From Mycobacterium sp. 1274761.0 (GTDB lineage: Bacteria > Actinomycetota > Actinomycetes > Mycobacteriales > Mycobacteriaceae), in the NCBI RefSeq assembly GCF_001668615.1, contig NZ_LZMC01000109.1, positions 1-64,000 on the forward strand: DNA of 64,000 nt, read 5' to 3'. Under the pieces are notes generated by a model. The model was not told where the DNA came from. It did not search any database and worked only from the letters and a program-made list of their open reading frames with translations. The position numbers and the translations under genes are program-made. Below, piece after piece: positions 16,607 to 24,912 of this stretch. How positions within the stretch are numbered: the stretch's first letter is position 1; every line of letters starts with the position of its first letter.

Positions 16607-17735
16607 CGTACTGGCCGAGTTGATGGCCGTGTGGGAAGCCGGTGGCACCGCGGGCCTCGGCACAGTCGTGCGCACCTTCCGGTCGGCGCCCAGGCCGCCC
16701 GGTGCTGCGATGGTGGTGGCGCCCGACGGCGCGGCGAGCGGATCGGTGTCGGGGGGCTGCGTCGAGGGCGCCGTCTATGAGCTGGCCAATGACGTTGTGC
16801 GCGAAGGCATCCCGAGGCTGGAACGCTATGGCGTCTCTGACGACGACGCCTTCGCCGTCGGGCTCACCTGCGGCGGCATCCTCGACGTCTTCGTCGAACC
16901 GGTCTCACGCACGACATTTCCGGAACTCGGCGCCGTCGCCGACGACATCACCAACCACCGCGCGGCCGCGGTGGCCACCGTCATCGCCCATCCCGATGCC
17001 GACCGGGTGGGGCGCCGGCTGATCGTCGGATCCGGTTCGCCGCGAGGGACTTTGGGTTCGGCGCGCGCAGATGCCGCCGTCGCGGACGACGCCGCTGGCT
17101 TGTTGGCCGTGGGGGAGAGCGAAGTGCTGACCTACGGGCCCGACGGTCAACGTCGCGGTGTGGGCATGGAGGTGTTCGTGGCCAGCTACGCGCCGCGGCC
17201 GCGCATGCTGATCTTTGGCGCCATCGATTTCGCGGCAGCGCTGGCTAAGCAGGGGTCGCTGCTCGGCTTCCGGGTCACGGTGTGCGACGCCCGGCCGGTG
17301 TTCGCGACGCGGGCCCGGTTCCCGACCGCCGATGAGGTCGTCGTCGAATGGCCGAACCGGTATCTGGCCGCCCAGAGCGAGGCCGGTGAGATCGACGGCC
17401 GCACGGTGATCTGCGTGCTCACCCACGACCCGAAGTTCGACGTTCCGCTGTTGGAGGTGGCGCTGCGGCTGCCCGAGGTCGGCTACGTCGGTGCGATGGG
17501 ATCACGCCGCACGCACACCGACCGGATGGCCAGGTTGCGCGGGGCCGGCGTCACGGATTCCGAACTGGCCCGGCTCGCGAGCCCCATCGGTCTGGATCTC
17601 GGCGCCCGCACCCCCGAGGAGACCGCGGTGTCGATCGCCGCAGAGATCATCGCCAGGCGCTGGGGCGGCGGCGGCCGCCCACTCAATGAGGTCGACGGCC
17701 GCATCCACCACAAAGGTGGCCGCTGGCCCGGTTGA
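16599..17735 (+). CDS. XdhC/CoxI-family molybdenum hydroxylase maturation factor
   Basis: XdhC proteins bind the molybdenum cofactor, promote its sulfuration and insert it into xanthine dehydrogenase-type enzymes. The 378-residue protein has the N-terminal XdhC domain with SGGCVEG and GLTCGGILDVFVEP, and a C-terminal Rossmann-like domain starting at PRMLIFGAIDFAAALA. The latter has Ile-Asp where many relatives have a glycine-rich loop. I start at ATG 16599, eight bases inside nhaA. The likely client is the hydroxylase encoded at 1.1-4.6 kb, which has no chaperone next to it in this window; another client elsewhere is equally possible. Confidence 0.88.
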   Translation: MRDVLAELMAVWEAGGTAGLGTVVRTFRSAPRPPGAAMVVAPDGAASGSVSGGCVEGAVYELANDVVREGIPRLERYGVSDDDAFAVGLTCGGILDVFVEPVSRTTFPELGAVADDITNHRAAAVATVIAHPDADRVGRRLIVGSGSPRGTLGSARADAAVADDAAGLLAVGESEVLTYGPDGQRRGVGMEVFVASYAPRPRMLIFGAIDFAAALAKQGSLLGFRVTVCDARPVFATRARFPTADEVVVEWPNRYLAAQSEAGEIDGRTVICVLTHDPKFDVPLLEVALRLPEVGYVGAMGSRRTHTDRMARLRGAGVTDSELARLASPIGLDLGARTPEETAVSIAAEIIARRWGGGGRPLNEVDGRIHHKGGRWPG

Positions 17736-17754
17736 TCAGTGAGACTCAGAGGCA

Positions 17755-18192
17755 ATGAGCAGGCTCTACCACTACGTCGTGTCCCGACACGTCGAAGCGA
17801 CGCCCGACACCGTCTGGAAGGTCGTCTCCGACCACACCGGAATGGCGCAATGGACGCCGTTCCGCAAAGCCATACTTGAAAAGCCGGGTACACCACACCC
17901 AAATGGGGTCGGCGCGATTCGTTCGCTGCACCTGTTCGGGCCGCCCACTCGTGAGGAGGTCATCGAATTCGACCCACCTCGGCGTCTGCGCTACCGCCTG
18001 CTGTCTGGATTGCCATTTCGCGACTACATCGGCGAGGTCACTATTGAACCCGAAGGAGTGGGTAGCCGGCTTTCAACCGACATACGCTTCTGCACACGCA
18101 TACCGGGAACCCAGATATTCGGGCCCGTCGCCATCCGCATCGCCACACGCGCAGCGGCACGCGTTGCCGAAACGCGTGCAACGTCAAGATAA
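17755..18192 (+). CDS. SRPBCC-fold (polyketide cyclase/START-like) protein
   Basis: This 145-residue protein fits the SRPBCC family, small helix-grip domains that bind hydrophobic ligands. Family features are the opening strand RHVEATPDTVWKVVSDHTGMAQWTPF, the GVGAIRSL strand and the EEVIEFDPPRRLRYRLLSG hairpin. No catalytic residue can be named. It begins 19 bases after xdhC. The next 180 bases up to the convergent DinB-like gene hold no feature I can support. Confidence 0.78.
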   Translation: MSRLYHYVVSRHVEATPDTVWKVVSDHTGMAQWTPFRKAILEKPGTPHPNGVGAIRSLHLFGPPTREEVIEFDPPRRLRYRLLSGLPFRDYIGEVTIEPEGVGSRLSTDIRFCTRIPGTQIFGPVAIRIATRAAARVAETRATSR

Positions 18193-18371
18193 CTGGCCGC
18201 CTGGTTCCACGGTCTCGGCGCTCTCGGCGATGAGGAGTCAACCGCGGAGGATCTCGAGCGGAATCGGTGTCGCGCACTCCTTTTGATGCGGCCGGCATTG
18301 CGGTCGAGTTGTCTTCTTCACTCGTGTGGGGCGCTTGGCCTTTTGAGCCGGATACACCGGCGACGTCATAC

Positions 18372-19064
18372 TCAAGCGGGTGGGATGGGCTGGTCATCGT
18401 CGCGTGGGCCGAAGAAGCCGAGACGCTCGACCACGTGCTCGACCGGCACGGGTGACCAATCCCATGCGGCGATCTGGCGCCGTGAACGACGACTATGCAT
18501 GGCGCGAAGTAGTTCGTACCCGTCGACTCGAAGTACTGTCGTTGGTTCCCCTGAACCGAAATTCCACTGCTGTCCTTCGTCATCGCGGATTAACAGAGTG
18601 CTGCTGCGGTGGAGCCGTTTCCGGAGGAAAAGCGTCATGGCATCGAGTAACGGATTCCAGTGCTCGCGGTCGACACGCGCAAGTCCGAAAGCCTCGTGCA
18701 GGTCTGACTCGTGGCAGATGACATCTGCGGCGATGTTGGGTCCGAAGATCTGTTCTTCGGTCAGAGTGGACTCCGCCGCCGGGCCGATGCGTTCCCACTC
18801 GTCGAGCAGCTCACCCACCGGGCGATGCCGTCGTTCAGCGACATGACGCGCCGTCCACTGTTCACCGGGAGCTCCGTCCACCCGTCCGCTGGCGGCATCG
18901 GCGCTACAACCCACTAGATGTGCCAGCAGTTCATGCGCGGTCCATCGGGGCGTTGCGGGTACGGGGGCCTGCAGCTGCTCGTCGCATAGTGTCGCGGCCA
19001 GCCCGGCGACCCGGGTCCGCGCCTGGCGATACATGATGTCAAGCATTTCCACCGTCCTGTCCAT
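18372..19064 (-). CDS. DinB-like / mycothiol-dependent maleylpyruvate isomerase-family protein
   Basis: The 230-residue protein resembles the TIGR03083 group of actinobacterial DinB-fold proteins: an N-terminal four-helix region with the metal-binding-type pattern WTAHELLAHLVG and a later ICHESDLHEAFG giving further histidines. Known members use mycothiol as cofactor, for example in maleylpyruvate isomerisation, but most are uncharacterised. I chose ATG 19064; the frame is open to 19139 but the additional residues look unlike the family. Upstream is an AT-rich region with the inverted repeat CTTAA-N5-TTAAG (19163-19177), possibly its operator. Confidence 0.72.
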   Translation of the reverse strand: MDRTVEMLDIMYRQARTRVAGLAATLCDEQLQAPVPATPRWTAHELLAHLVGCSADAASGRVDGAPGEQWTARHVAERRHRPVGELLDEWERIGPAAESTLTEEQIFGPNIAADVICHESDLHEAFGLARVDREHWNPLLDAMTLFLRKRLHRSSTLLIRDDEGQQWNFGSGEPTTVLRVDGYELLRAMHSRRSRRQIAAWDWSPVPVEHVVERLGFFGPRDDDQPIPPA

Positions 19065-19162
19065 GAGATGGATCGTCGGGAAACCAGCGTTGCCGCGGCC
19101 CCTCATCGTTCCGAGCCGACAGGCACCGTCTGTTTCCACACGAGACGCGACCGTACCTCAAT

Positions 19163-19177
19163 CTTAAGAAAGTTAAG
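19163..19177. promoter_or_regulatory. Inverted repeat in the AT-rich leader of the DinB-like gene
   Basis: CTTAA, five bases, TTAAG lies in a locally AT-rich stretch (19160-19200), about 100 bases upstream of the DinB-like start. It stands out against the high-GC background and would suit a promoter or operator. No specific regulator can be named. Confidence 0.3.
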
Positions 19178-19244
19178 AGAAACTTGTGGTAACAATAAGA
19201 TGCGGGCGGAGGTACGGACGCACCCTCACGGCCTCTGAACGCCG

Positions 19245-19928
19245 TTAATCCTCGGCCGGCGCCACCGGGTGAGCATCCGCGGCGCGGGCGGCCTTCCGTC
19301 GCTTGTACCACTCGACGATCATCGGGGTGATCGAGGCGAGCGCGATGAGGATGAAGATCGGCTCGAGCAGTTTCTGGATGATCTCGAACTGGCCCAGCCC
19401 GTACCCGAGCAGGATCAGGCCGACGCCCCACACGAGCGCGCCGACGACATTGAACAGGGTGAAGACCGCGTAGCCCATCCGGGCGGCGCCCGCGGTGATG
19501 GGAGCCAGCGTCCGCACGATCGGCACGAAGCGGGCGATCACGATTGCAAACGGCCCCCGCTGTTCGAAGAAGGCGTGTGCCTCGTCCAGGTAGCGCTGTT
19601 TGAGGATGCGAGCGCTGGGCCTGAACATGTGCGTGCCGACGTACCGGCCGATGAAGTAGCCCACCTGCCCGCCGAGGACAGCGGCGATCGGGACGAAGAC
19701 CAGCAGTTGCCACAGTTGAAAATCGGCCTCGCCGGCCGCCGCCGTCCCCGCGGCCAGCATGCCCGCCACAAACAGCAGCGTGTCGCCGGGCAGCACGGGG
19801 AACAGCACACCGGATTCGATGAAGATCACCACCAGCACGCCGATCAGTGCCCAGGCCCCGAAGTAGCCGATGAGCTTGATCGGGTCAAGGAACTCCGGCA
19901 TCAACATCACCGTCGTGGTGGTGGTCAT
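19245..19928 (-). CDS. DedA-family membrane protein
   Basis: The 227-residue protein belongs to the DedA/SNARE-associated (VTT) family, inner-membrane proteins linked to lipid flipping and proton-motive-force maintenance. Seen are a re-entrant-type segment FIESGVLFPVLPGDTLLFVAG, the helix-loop RYVGTHMF, the conserved FVPIVRTLAPITAGAARM with the Arg and Pro typical of the family, and three further membrane spans; a basic tail ends the chain. The start ATG at 19928 agrees with the length of M. tuberculosis Rv0364 (227 residues). It diverges from fba with 96 bases between starts. Confidence 0.9.
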   Translation of the reverse strand: MTTTTTVMLMPEFLDPIKLIGYFGAWALIGVLVVIFIESGVLFPVLPGDTLLFVAGMLAAGTAAAGEADFQLWQLLVFVPIAAVLGGQVGYFIGRYVGTHMFRPSARILKQRYLDEAHAFFEQRGPFAIVIARFVPIVRTLAPITAGAARMGYAVFTLFNVVGALVWGVGLILLGYGLGQFEIIQKLLEPIFILIALASITPMIVEWYKRRKAARAADAHPVAPAED

Positions 19929-20024
19929 GGCTCCCCAAGATACCGGCGGGCCCTCGAGACGCTGCTGAGCGCGTCTGCTCTTGAGATACTGCAGATGGAG
20001 CCCGAACAGCGAGAGGACAGGCCC

Positions 20025-21060
<1,036 letters not shown>

Positions 21061-21062
<2 letters not shown>

Positions 21063-21138
21063 GCCGGCAATCGAGTCCCGCCGGCTGAGCCGGCAATCGA
21101 GTCCCGCCGGCTGAGCCGGCAATCGAGTCCCGCCGGCT
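21061..21138. repeat. 26-bp tandem repeat, three copies, between convergent fba and a membrane-protein gene
   Basis: Units 21061-21086, 21087-21112 and 21113-21138 are identical, preceded by a partial unit (GCCGGCT) in the last fba codons. The fba stop and the stop of the convergent gene both fall inside the array. Each junction forms CCGGC-TGA-GCCGG, a short hairpin, so the array could serve as a two-way terminator. Units are too few and too short for a CRISPR array and have no spacers. Confidence 0.95.
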
Positions 21139-21847
21139 AGGCGCCAGGCGTCTGGCAGATTTTCCATTGGTCGTCGCGGAACTGCAGGTCGAAGCTGCGG
21201 GAAGACCGGGTTTGCGGGGCGTAGGCCATGAATGTCGTGACGTTGGCCTCGGCGTGGTCGCCGTTGACGACCACCTGGTCGATGCTCGCCACCACCGGAT
21301 ACTGCTTGGCCGCCGCCACCCGGGCGTGGGTGTCGGCCCAGGCCTGATCGTTGTAGGCGACGTAGCTGTCCCGCGTCGCCCCGCAGGTGATCGTGCGCAG
21401 TGTGGCCAGGTCACCCTTCTGCACTGCCGCGTCGAAAGTTTCGATCGTCGAACGGACCCTGTCCTCCTGTGACGCGCTCGAGTCCGCGTCACGGGTCAGC
21501 AGCAACGTGCCCAGTATCGCCACGGCGGCCAGCGCTGCGATCACCAGGATCAGCGCCACCACCCATCCCCAGCTGCGGCGGCGACCCGGCACCTTCGGCG
21601 TGTCTCCGCGCGGCGGAATCGTCTGCGGCGCAATCGGTTTACCCGAATTGATCGGTTCGGTCGGGGTGGAGATGATCTCGGTCGCCGGGTCGGGCGTCCG
21701 TTCGATGAACTTCGTCGCCGACGAATCCATCGCCGACGGCGCGGTGTACCGCCGCTCGGCCGCGTCGTCACCGATGGCGGGGGCCGCTTCGGTGGGGGCG
21801 CTGTCGGCCGGCTCATGGCCCTGGTCGGGCCCCGATGGGTTCGACAT
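21137..21847 (-). CDS. Single-pass membrane protein with NTF2-like extracytoplasmic domain
   Basis: The 236-residue protein has a disordered acidic/Pro/Ala-rich N-terminus (about 1-95), one membrane helix (WGWVVALILVIAALAAVAILG, near residues 110-130) and a C-terminal domain of about 105 residues resembling NTF2/DUF4878-type folds (DRVRSTIETFDAAVQKGDL, later SRSFDLQFRDDQWKICQ). It matches the place of Rv0361 next to fba. The ATG at 21847 is chosen over an upstream in-frame codon because the protein MSNPSG start is typical. A related small protein with the same architecture lies at 40.9 kb. Function unknown. Confidence 0.82.
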   Translation of the reverse strand: MSNPSGPDQGHEPADSAPTEAAPAIGDDAAERRYTAPSAMDSSATKFIERTPDPATEIISTPTEPINSGKPIAPQTIPPRGDTPKVPGRRRSWGWVVALILVIAALAAVAILGTLLLTRDADSSASQEDRVRSTIETFDAAVQKGDLATLRTITCGATRDSYVAYNDQAWADTHARVAAAKQYPVVASIDQVVVNGDHAEANVTTFMAYAPQTRSSRSFDLQFRDDQWKICQTPGA

Positions 21848-21918
21848 CCCTGCAGCTGGTCCTATTCCTTGGTCGGCTCTATGCACGAGCTTAATTCGCG
21901 CAGGAGCACAATAGGCCT

Positions 21919-22332
21919 ATGACGCGTATGGGTGATCTCCTGGGACCGAATCCGATCCTGCTACCGGGCGACAGCGCGGCCGAGGCGGAGCTCGAGGCCG
22001 ACGAGAACCCTGCGATCGTCGCTGCGGCGCATCCCACCGCGTCGGTCGCCTGGGCCGCGCTCGCCGAGAACGCGTTGGCCGACGAACAGGTCATCACCGC
22101 ATACGCCTACGCCCGCACCGGTTATCACCGCGGCCTGGACCAGCTGCGGCGCAACGGTTGGAAGGGCTTTGGGCCCGTGCCGTATTCGCACGAGCCCAAC
22201 CGTGGCTTCCTGAGGTGTGTGGCGGCGCTCGCCAAGGCCGCCGACGCCATCGGCGAGTCCGACGAGCACGCGCGCTGTCTGGATCTGCTCGACGACTGCG
22301 ATCCGGCGGCGCGCGGCGCGTTGGGGCTCTAG
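21919..22332 (+). CDS. DUF3151 family protein
   Basis: A 137-residue cytoplasmic protein conserved in mycobacteria next to fba (Rv0360c position). It contains LLGPNPILLPGD, a helical repeat-like middle (WAALAENALADEQVITAYAYARTGYHRGLDQLRRNGWKG) and PYSHEPNRGFLRC, the hallmarks of DUF3151. The helical middle looks TPR-like. No enzymatic motif is seen. It is divergently transcribed from the NTF2-like gene and converges with the CDF exporter with no gap between stops. Confidence 0.85.
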   Translation: MTRMGDLLGPNPILLPGDSAAEAELEADENPAIVAAAHPTASVAWAALAENALADEQVITAYAYARTGYHRGLDQLRRNGWKGFGPVPYSHEPNRGFLRCVAALAKAADAIGESDEHARCLDLLDDCDPAARGALGL

Positions 22333-23226
22333 CTACCAGCTCGCCTCGCAGTTGCAGTCTCCCGCCGCCTCGGGCGGTTCGACCTGAACTGTGGCGTGCT
22401 CCAACCCGCGAGCGGTGAGCACCGCCTTGGCTTCGTCCAGCACGGAGGCCGAGTCTGCGGTCGACGTCAGGTGCGCGGTCACCATGTCCTTGCCGGGCAC
22501 CAGCGTCCACACGTGCAGGTCATGTACCTCGGTAACGCCGCGCACCGCGCACAGCGCGGTGCGCAGTTCCTCGACGTCGATGTGGCTCGGCGACGACTCC
22601 GACAGGATGCGCAGCGCCGCCCGCGCGAGCGAGAACGCCCGCGGCAGCACCCACAACGCGACGAACACCGCGACCACCACGTCGGCGTAGGGCCAGTGCG
22701 TGGTGACGGTGACGATGCCGGCAATCAGCACGCCGATGCTGCCGACGGTGTCGGCGACGACCTCCATGTAGGCGCCCTTGACAGCGAGGCTCTCCTCGGA
22801 CTGCGACCGCAGCAGCAGCACCACGACCGCGTTGGCAATCAGACCGGCCAGCGCGACGACGATCATCGGCACACCTGGCACGTCGGGCGCGTCACCGAGC
22901 CTCTCCACCGCCTCGTAGAGGATGAAGCCCGCGACGAACAGCAAGAGCACCGCGTTCGCCACGGCGGTGAACACCTCGGCGCGGTGCCAGCCGTAGGTGC
23001 GCTTCGGCGATGCGCTGCCGTGGCGGGCCAGCAGCACCGCCGTCAGGCCCATGAACATGGCGACCAGGTCGGTCAGCATGTGCCCCGCGTCGGCCAGCAG
23101 CGCAATCGAGTCGATTAGCAGCGCGGTCGTCAGCTCGACGATGAAGAAGACGGAGAGGATGACCGCGGCGAGGATCATCCGGCTGACGCGGGTGTCGGCA
23201 CCGCCGTGGTCATGGCCCGCACCCAT
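22333..23226 (-). CDS. Cation diffusion facilitator (CDF) metal exporter
   Basis: The 297-residue protein is a proton-coupled divalent metal exporter, probably for zinc. It begins with a His-rich MGAGHDHGG, then six membrane segments with the two metal-site signatures LLADAGHMLTD (HxxxD) and YMEVVADTVGS (ExxxD), and a cytoplasmic C-terminal domain (about 205-297) with a dimer-type VHDLHVWTLVPG. The end ECNC-like DCNCEASW adds possible metal ligands. An operator-like palindrome sits 11 bases upstream of the ATG, so metal-responsive control by an ArsR-type repressor is plausible, though no such repressor gene is adjacent. Confidence 0.92.
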   Translation of the reverse strand: MGAGHDHGGADTRVSRMILAAVILSVFFIVELTTALLIDSIALLADAGHMLTDLVAMFMGLTAVLLARHGSASPKRTYGWHRAEVFTAVANAVLLLFVAGFILYEAVERLGDAPDVPGVPMIVVALAGLIANAVVVLLLRSQSEESLAVKGAYMEVVADTVGSIGVLIAGIVTVTTHWPYADVVVAVFVALWVLPRAFSLARAALRILSESSPSHIDVEELRTALCAVRGVTEVHDLHVWTLVPGKDMVTAHLTSTADSASVLDEAKAVLTARGLEHATVQVEPPEAAGDCNCEASW

Positions 23227-23236
23227 CCCTTCAATT

Positions 23237-23254
23237 TATGCGTAGCAACGCATA
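23237..23254. promoter_or_regulatory. Operator-like palindrome in front of the CDF exporter
   Basis: TATGCGT (23237-23243), four bases, ACGCATA (23248-23254): a perfect 7-bp inverted repeat starting 11 bases upstream of the exporter ATG. The size and the A/T-rich ends resemble operators of ArsR/SmtB metal sensors, which fits a metal exporter. The regulator is not encoded nearby. Confidence 0.55.
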
Positions 23255-23270
23255 TGTCGCAAGGCGGTGT

Positions 23271-24050
23271 CTAGAACCAGGCTGACCAGAACCGGGTGAG
23301 CGCGCTGCCCGCGCCGACCAGTGACCGGGACACGCCGAAGAGGTCAACGAACCACGTCACGACCGAGAAGAAGTACTGGCTCAACGGGGTGCCGATGAAC
23401 AGGAACAGCAGGATGAACAGGCCCCACTGCTTGACCGGTGCCAGCGCCCGCGCAGTGTCGGCGCTCAGGTGTGGCTCCAGCGCGCTGTAGCCGTCGAGCC
23501 CCGGCACCGGCAACAGGTTCAACACGACGGCAGTCACCTGAAGAAAGCCCGAAAAGGCCATGCCCGCCCAGAAGACGCCGTGCGCGGGGTCATAGAACAC
23601 GGCCGTCAGCGCGAGCAGGATCACCGCGAAGGCCACGTTGGTGAAGGGGCCCGAGAGGCTGACGATCGTCTTCTGCCACTTGGTCATGAAATCGGTCCGC
23701 ACGTACACCGCGCCGCCGGGCACACCGATTCCGCCGAGCGCGATGAACACGATCGGCAATACCAGCGACAGCACCGGATGGGTGTATTTGAACGGATTGA
23801 GTGTCAGGTAACCCCGCATCGCGACGCCGTGGTCGCCGAACCGCCAGGCGAGGAACGCGTGCGCGAACTCGTGGACACACAGCGACACCAGCCAGCCCGC
23901 GATGACGAAGGTGAAGACGCCGACGTAGGCCAGCGGCGCCACGTCGCGGGCGGCCTGCCACGCCGCCACGCCGCCTCCCGCGGTGATCGCCACGATGGCC
24001 AAAAAGATCGGGCTCGGGCGCACCGACCCCGCCACGACTGGAACGTTCAC
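23271..24050 (-). CDS. Site-2 protease family (M50) membrane protein
   Basis: This 259-residue integral membrane protein has the M50 zinc motif HEFAH (in LVSLCVHEFAHAFLAWRFGDHGV) and, near the C-terminus, the second signature LNLLPVPGLDGY whose Asp completes the zinc site. About six hydrophobic segments surround them. It matches Rv0359 in length and place. It lacks a PDZ domain, like the minimal SREBP-type group. Substrates are unknown; such proteases cleave membrane-bound anti-sigma factors or signal-peptide remnants. A GTG/ATG start directly follows the end of an SDR remnant. Confidence 0.88.
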   Translation of the reverse strand: MNVPVVAGSVRPSPIFLAIVAITAGGGVAAWQAARDVAPLAYVGVFTFVIAGWLVSLCVHEFAHAFLAWRFGDHGVAMRGYLTLNPFKYTHPVLSLVLPIVFIALGGIGVPGGAVYVRTDFMTKWQKTIVSLSGPFTNVAFAVILLALTAVFYDPAHGVFWAGMAFSGFLQVTAVVLNLLPVPGLDGYSALEPHLSADTARALAPVKQWGLFILLFLFIGTPLSQYFFSVVTWFVDLFGVSRSLVGAGSALTRFWSAWF

Positions 24051-24077
24051 GTCACGAAGCTACCGGTCAAGTGCCGG

Positions 24078-24158
24078 TCAGTGCGGGCAGTCGCATGCGG
24101 TCAGCTCGACCGCTTCCTTGCCAACGCCACTGTTGCCACCGGTGACGATGATCCGCAC
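24078..24158 (-). pseudogene. Truncated N-terminus of a short-chain dehydrogenase
   Basis: A GTG-started frame of 26 codons reads VRIIVTGGNSGVGKEA, a perfect SDR cofactor-binding strand and TGxxxGxG loop, then runs into unrelated residues (VELTACDCPH) and a stop. No further SDR sequence follows in any frame. It lies between the site-2 protease gene and the Rv0358-like gene. The simplest reading is a deletion remnant of an SDR gene. A chance glycine loop is possible but the whole 16-residue block matches. Confidence 0.5.
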
Positions 24159-24163
24159 GCGCG

Positions 24164-24760
24164 TTATTCGACCAGCAGCCAGCCCTGAGTGTGGCGGTAA
24201 AAAGTCGATCGGCGCACAACTTTGCCATCGGCCGTCCCGTCGCGCAGCACCGTCGCCCCTGTCGTGCCGAGCTGAGCCGCCCGGCCGGCCACCCAGCGCC
24301 GGCGGATCCCGCCACTGACTGCCGCGCGCAGTCCGGGCATGGAGCGGGTGGGTTCGATCTGGACCCCGGCCACGTCGCCGTCGAACAACTGGGCGTCGTC
24401 GACGACGGCCTCGCCGTGCAGAGGGGCGCCGTCGACCCCGCGCCACTCGGCGGCGCCGACGATGACGCGGCCGGTCTCGTCGCGGATCAGCGGGACCCGC
24501 CGCGCGATGGCCCGCCGCGCCCGCCGCGCCGTCCACCACCCGGTGACGTGAGCGACCTCGACGTCGAGCCGGTCGGTGTGTAACAGGCGAGTCAACACTG
24601 CGGCGAGGTCGGCGTCCGAGCCTACGACAATCAGTCGCCCGCACCGCTCGGCGGCGGCGTCGATGTCGTCCGGCCCGGCCGACGTCAGCGTCTCCAAACC
24701 AACGAGCGGCCGCGGCTGCCGTCGACCGCTGAACAGCAACACCACGATGCTGGTGGTCAC
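24164..24760 (-). CDS. Rv0358-like conserved protein of unknown function
   Basis: The 198-residue protein is conserved in mycobacteria between the site-2 protease and purA (Rv0358 position). It starts TTSIVVLLFSGRRQPRPL, has the segment RCGRLIVVGSDADLAAVLTRLL that looks like a Rossmann-type strand-helix unit, a basic WWTARRARRAIARR and a C-terminal GKVVRRSTFYRHTQGWLLV. I chose the GTG at 24760 because GAGGAG lies six bases before it; another GTG ten codons upstream lacks this. No catalytic motif was identified. Confidence 0.78.
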   Translation of the reverse strand: MTTSIVVLLFSGRRQPRPLVGLETLTSAGPDDIDAAAERCGRLIVVGSDADLAAVLTRLLHTDRLDVEVAHVTGWWTARRARRAIARRVPLIRDETGRVIVGAAEWRGVDGAPLHGEAVVDDAQLFDGDVAGVQIEPTRSMPGLRAAVSGGIRRRWVAGRAAQLGTTGATVLRDGTADGKVVRRSTFYRHTQGWLLVE

Positions 24761-24912
24761 CGCGTCTCCTCGGCTCAAGTCCAGGCCCACGACATCGCCG
24801 ACCCGCCAGTGGAGTGCGTAGCAGAAGCGTTCCTGTGTCGTCCAGCTGCATCGGATATACCCTGTTACGACAGCTCGACGACTCCCTGCCCAACGTGTTG
24901 ATCTTCGAGTGA

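Noticed and set aside
24814..24912. A 32-codon GTG frame ending just before the HExxH gene, considered as a precursor peptide
   Set aside because: No ribosome-binding site, no leader-core pattern and no Cys/Ser/Thr-rich core; it may be chance or the leftover of an upstream gene.
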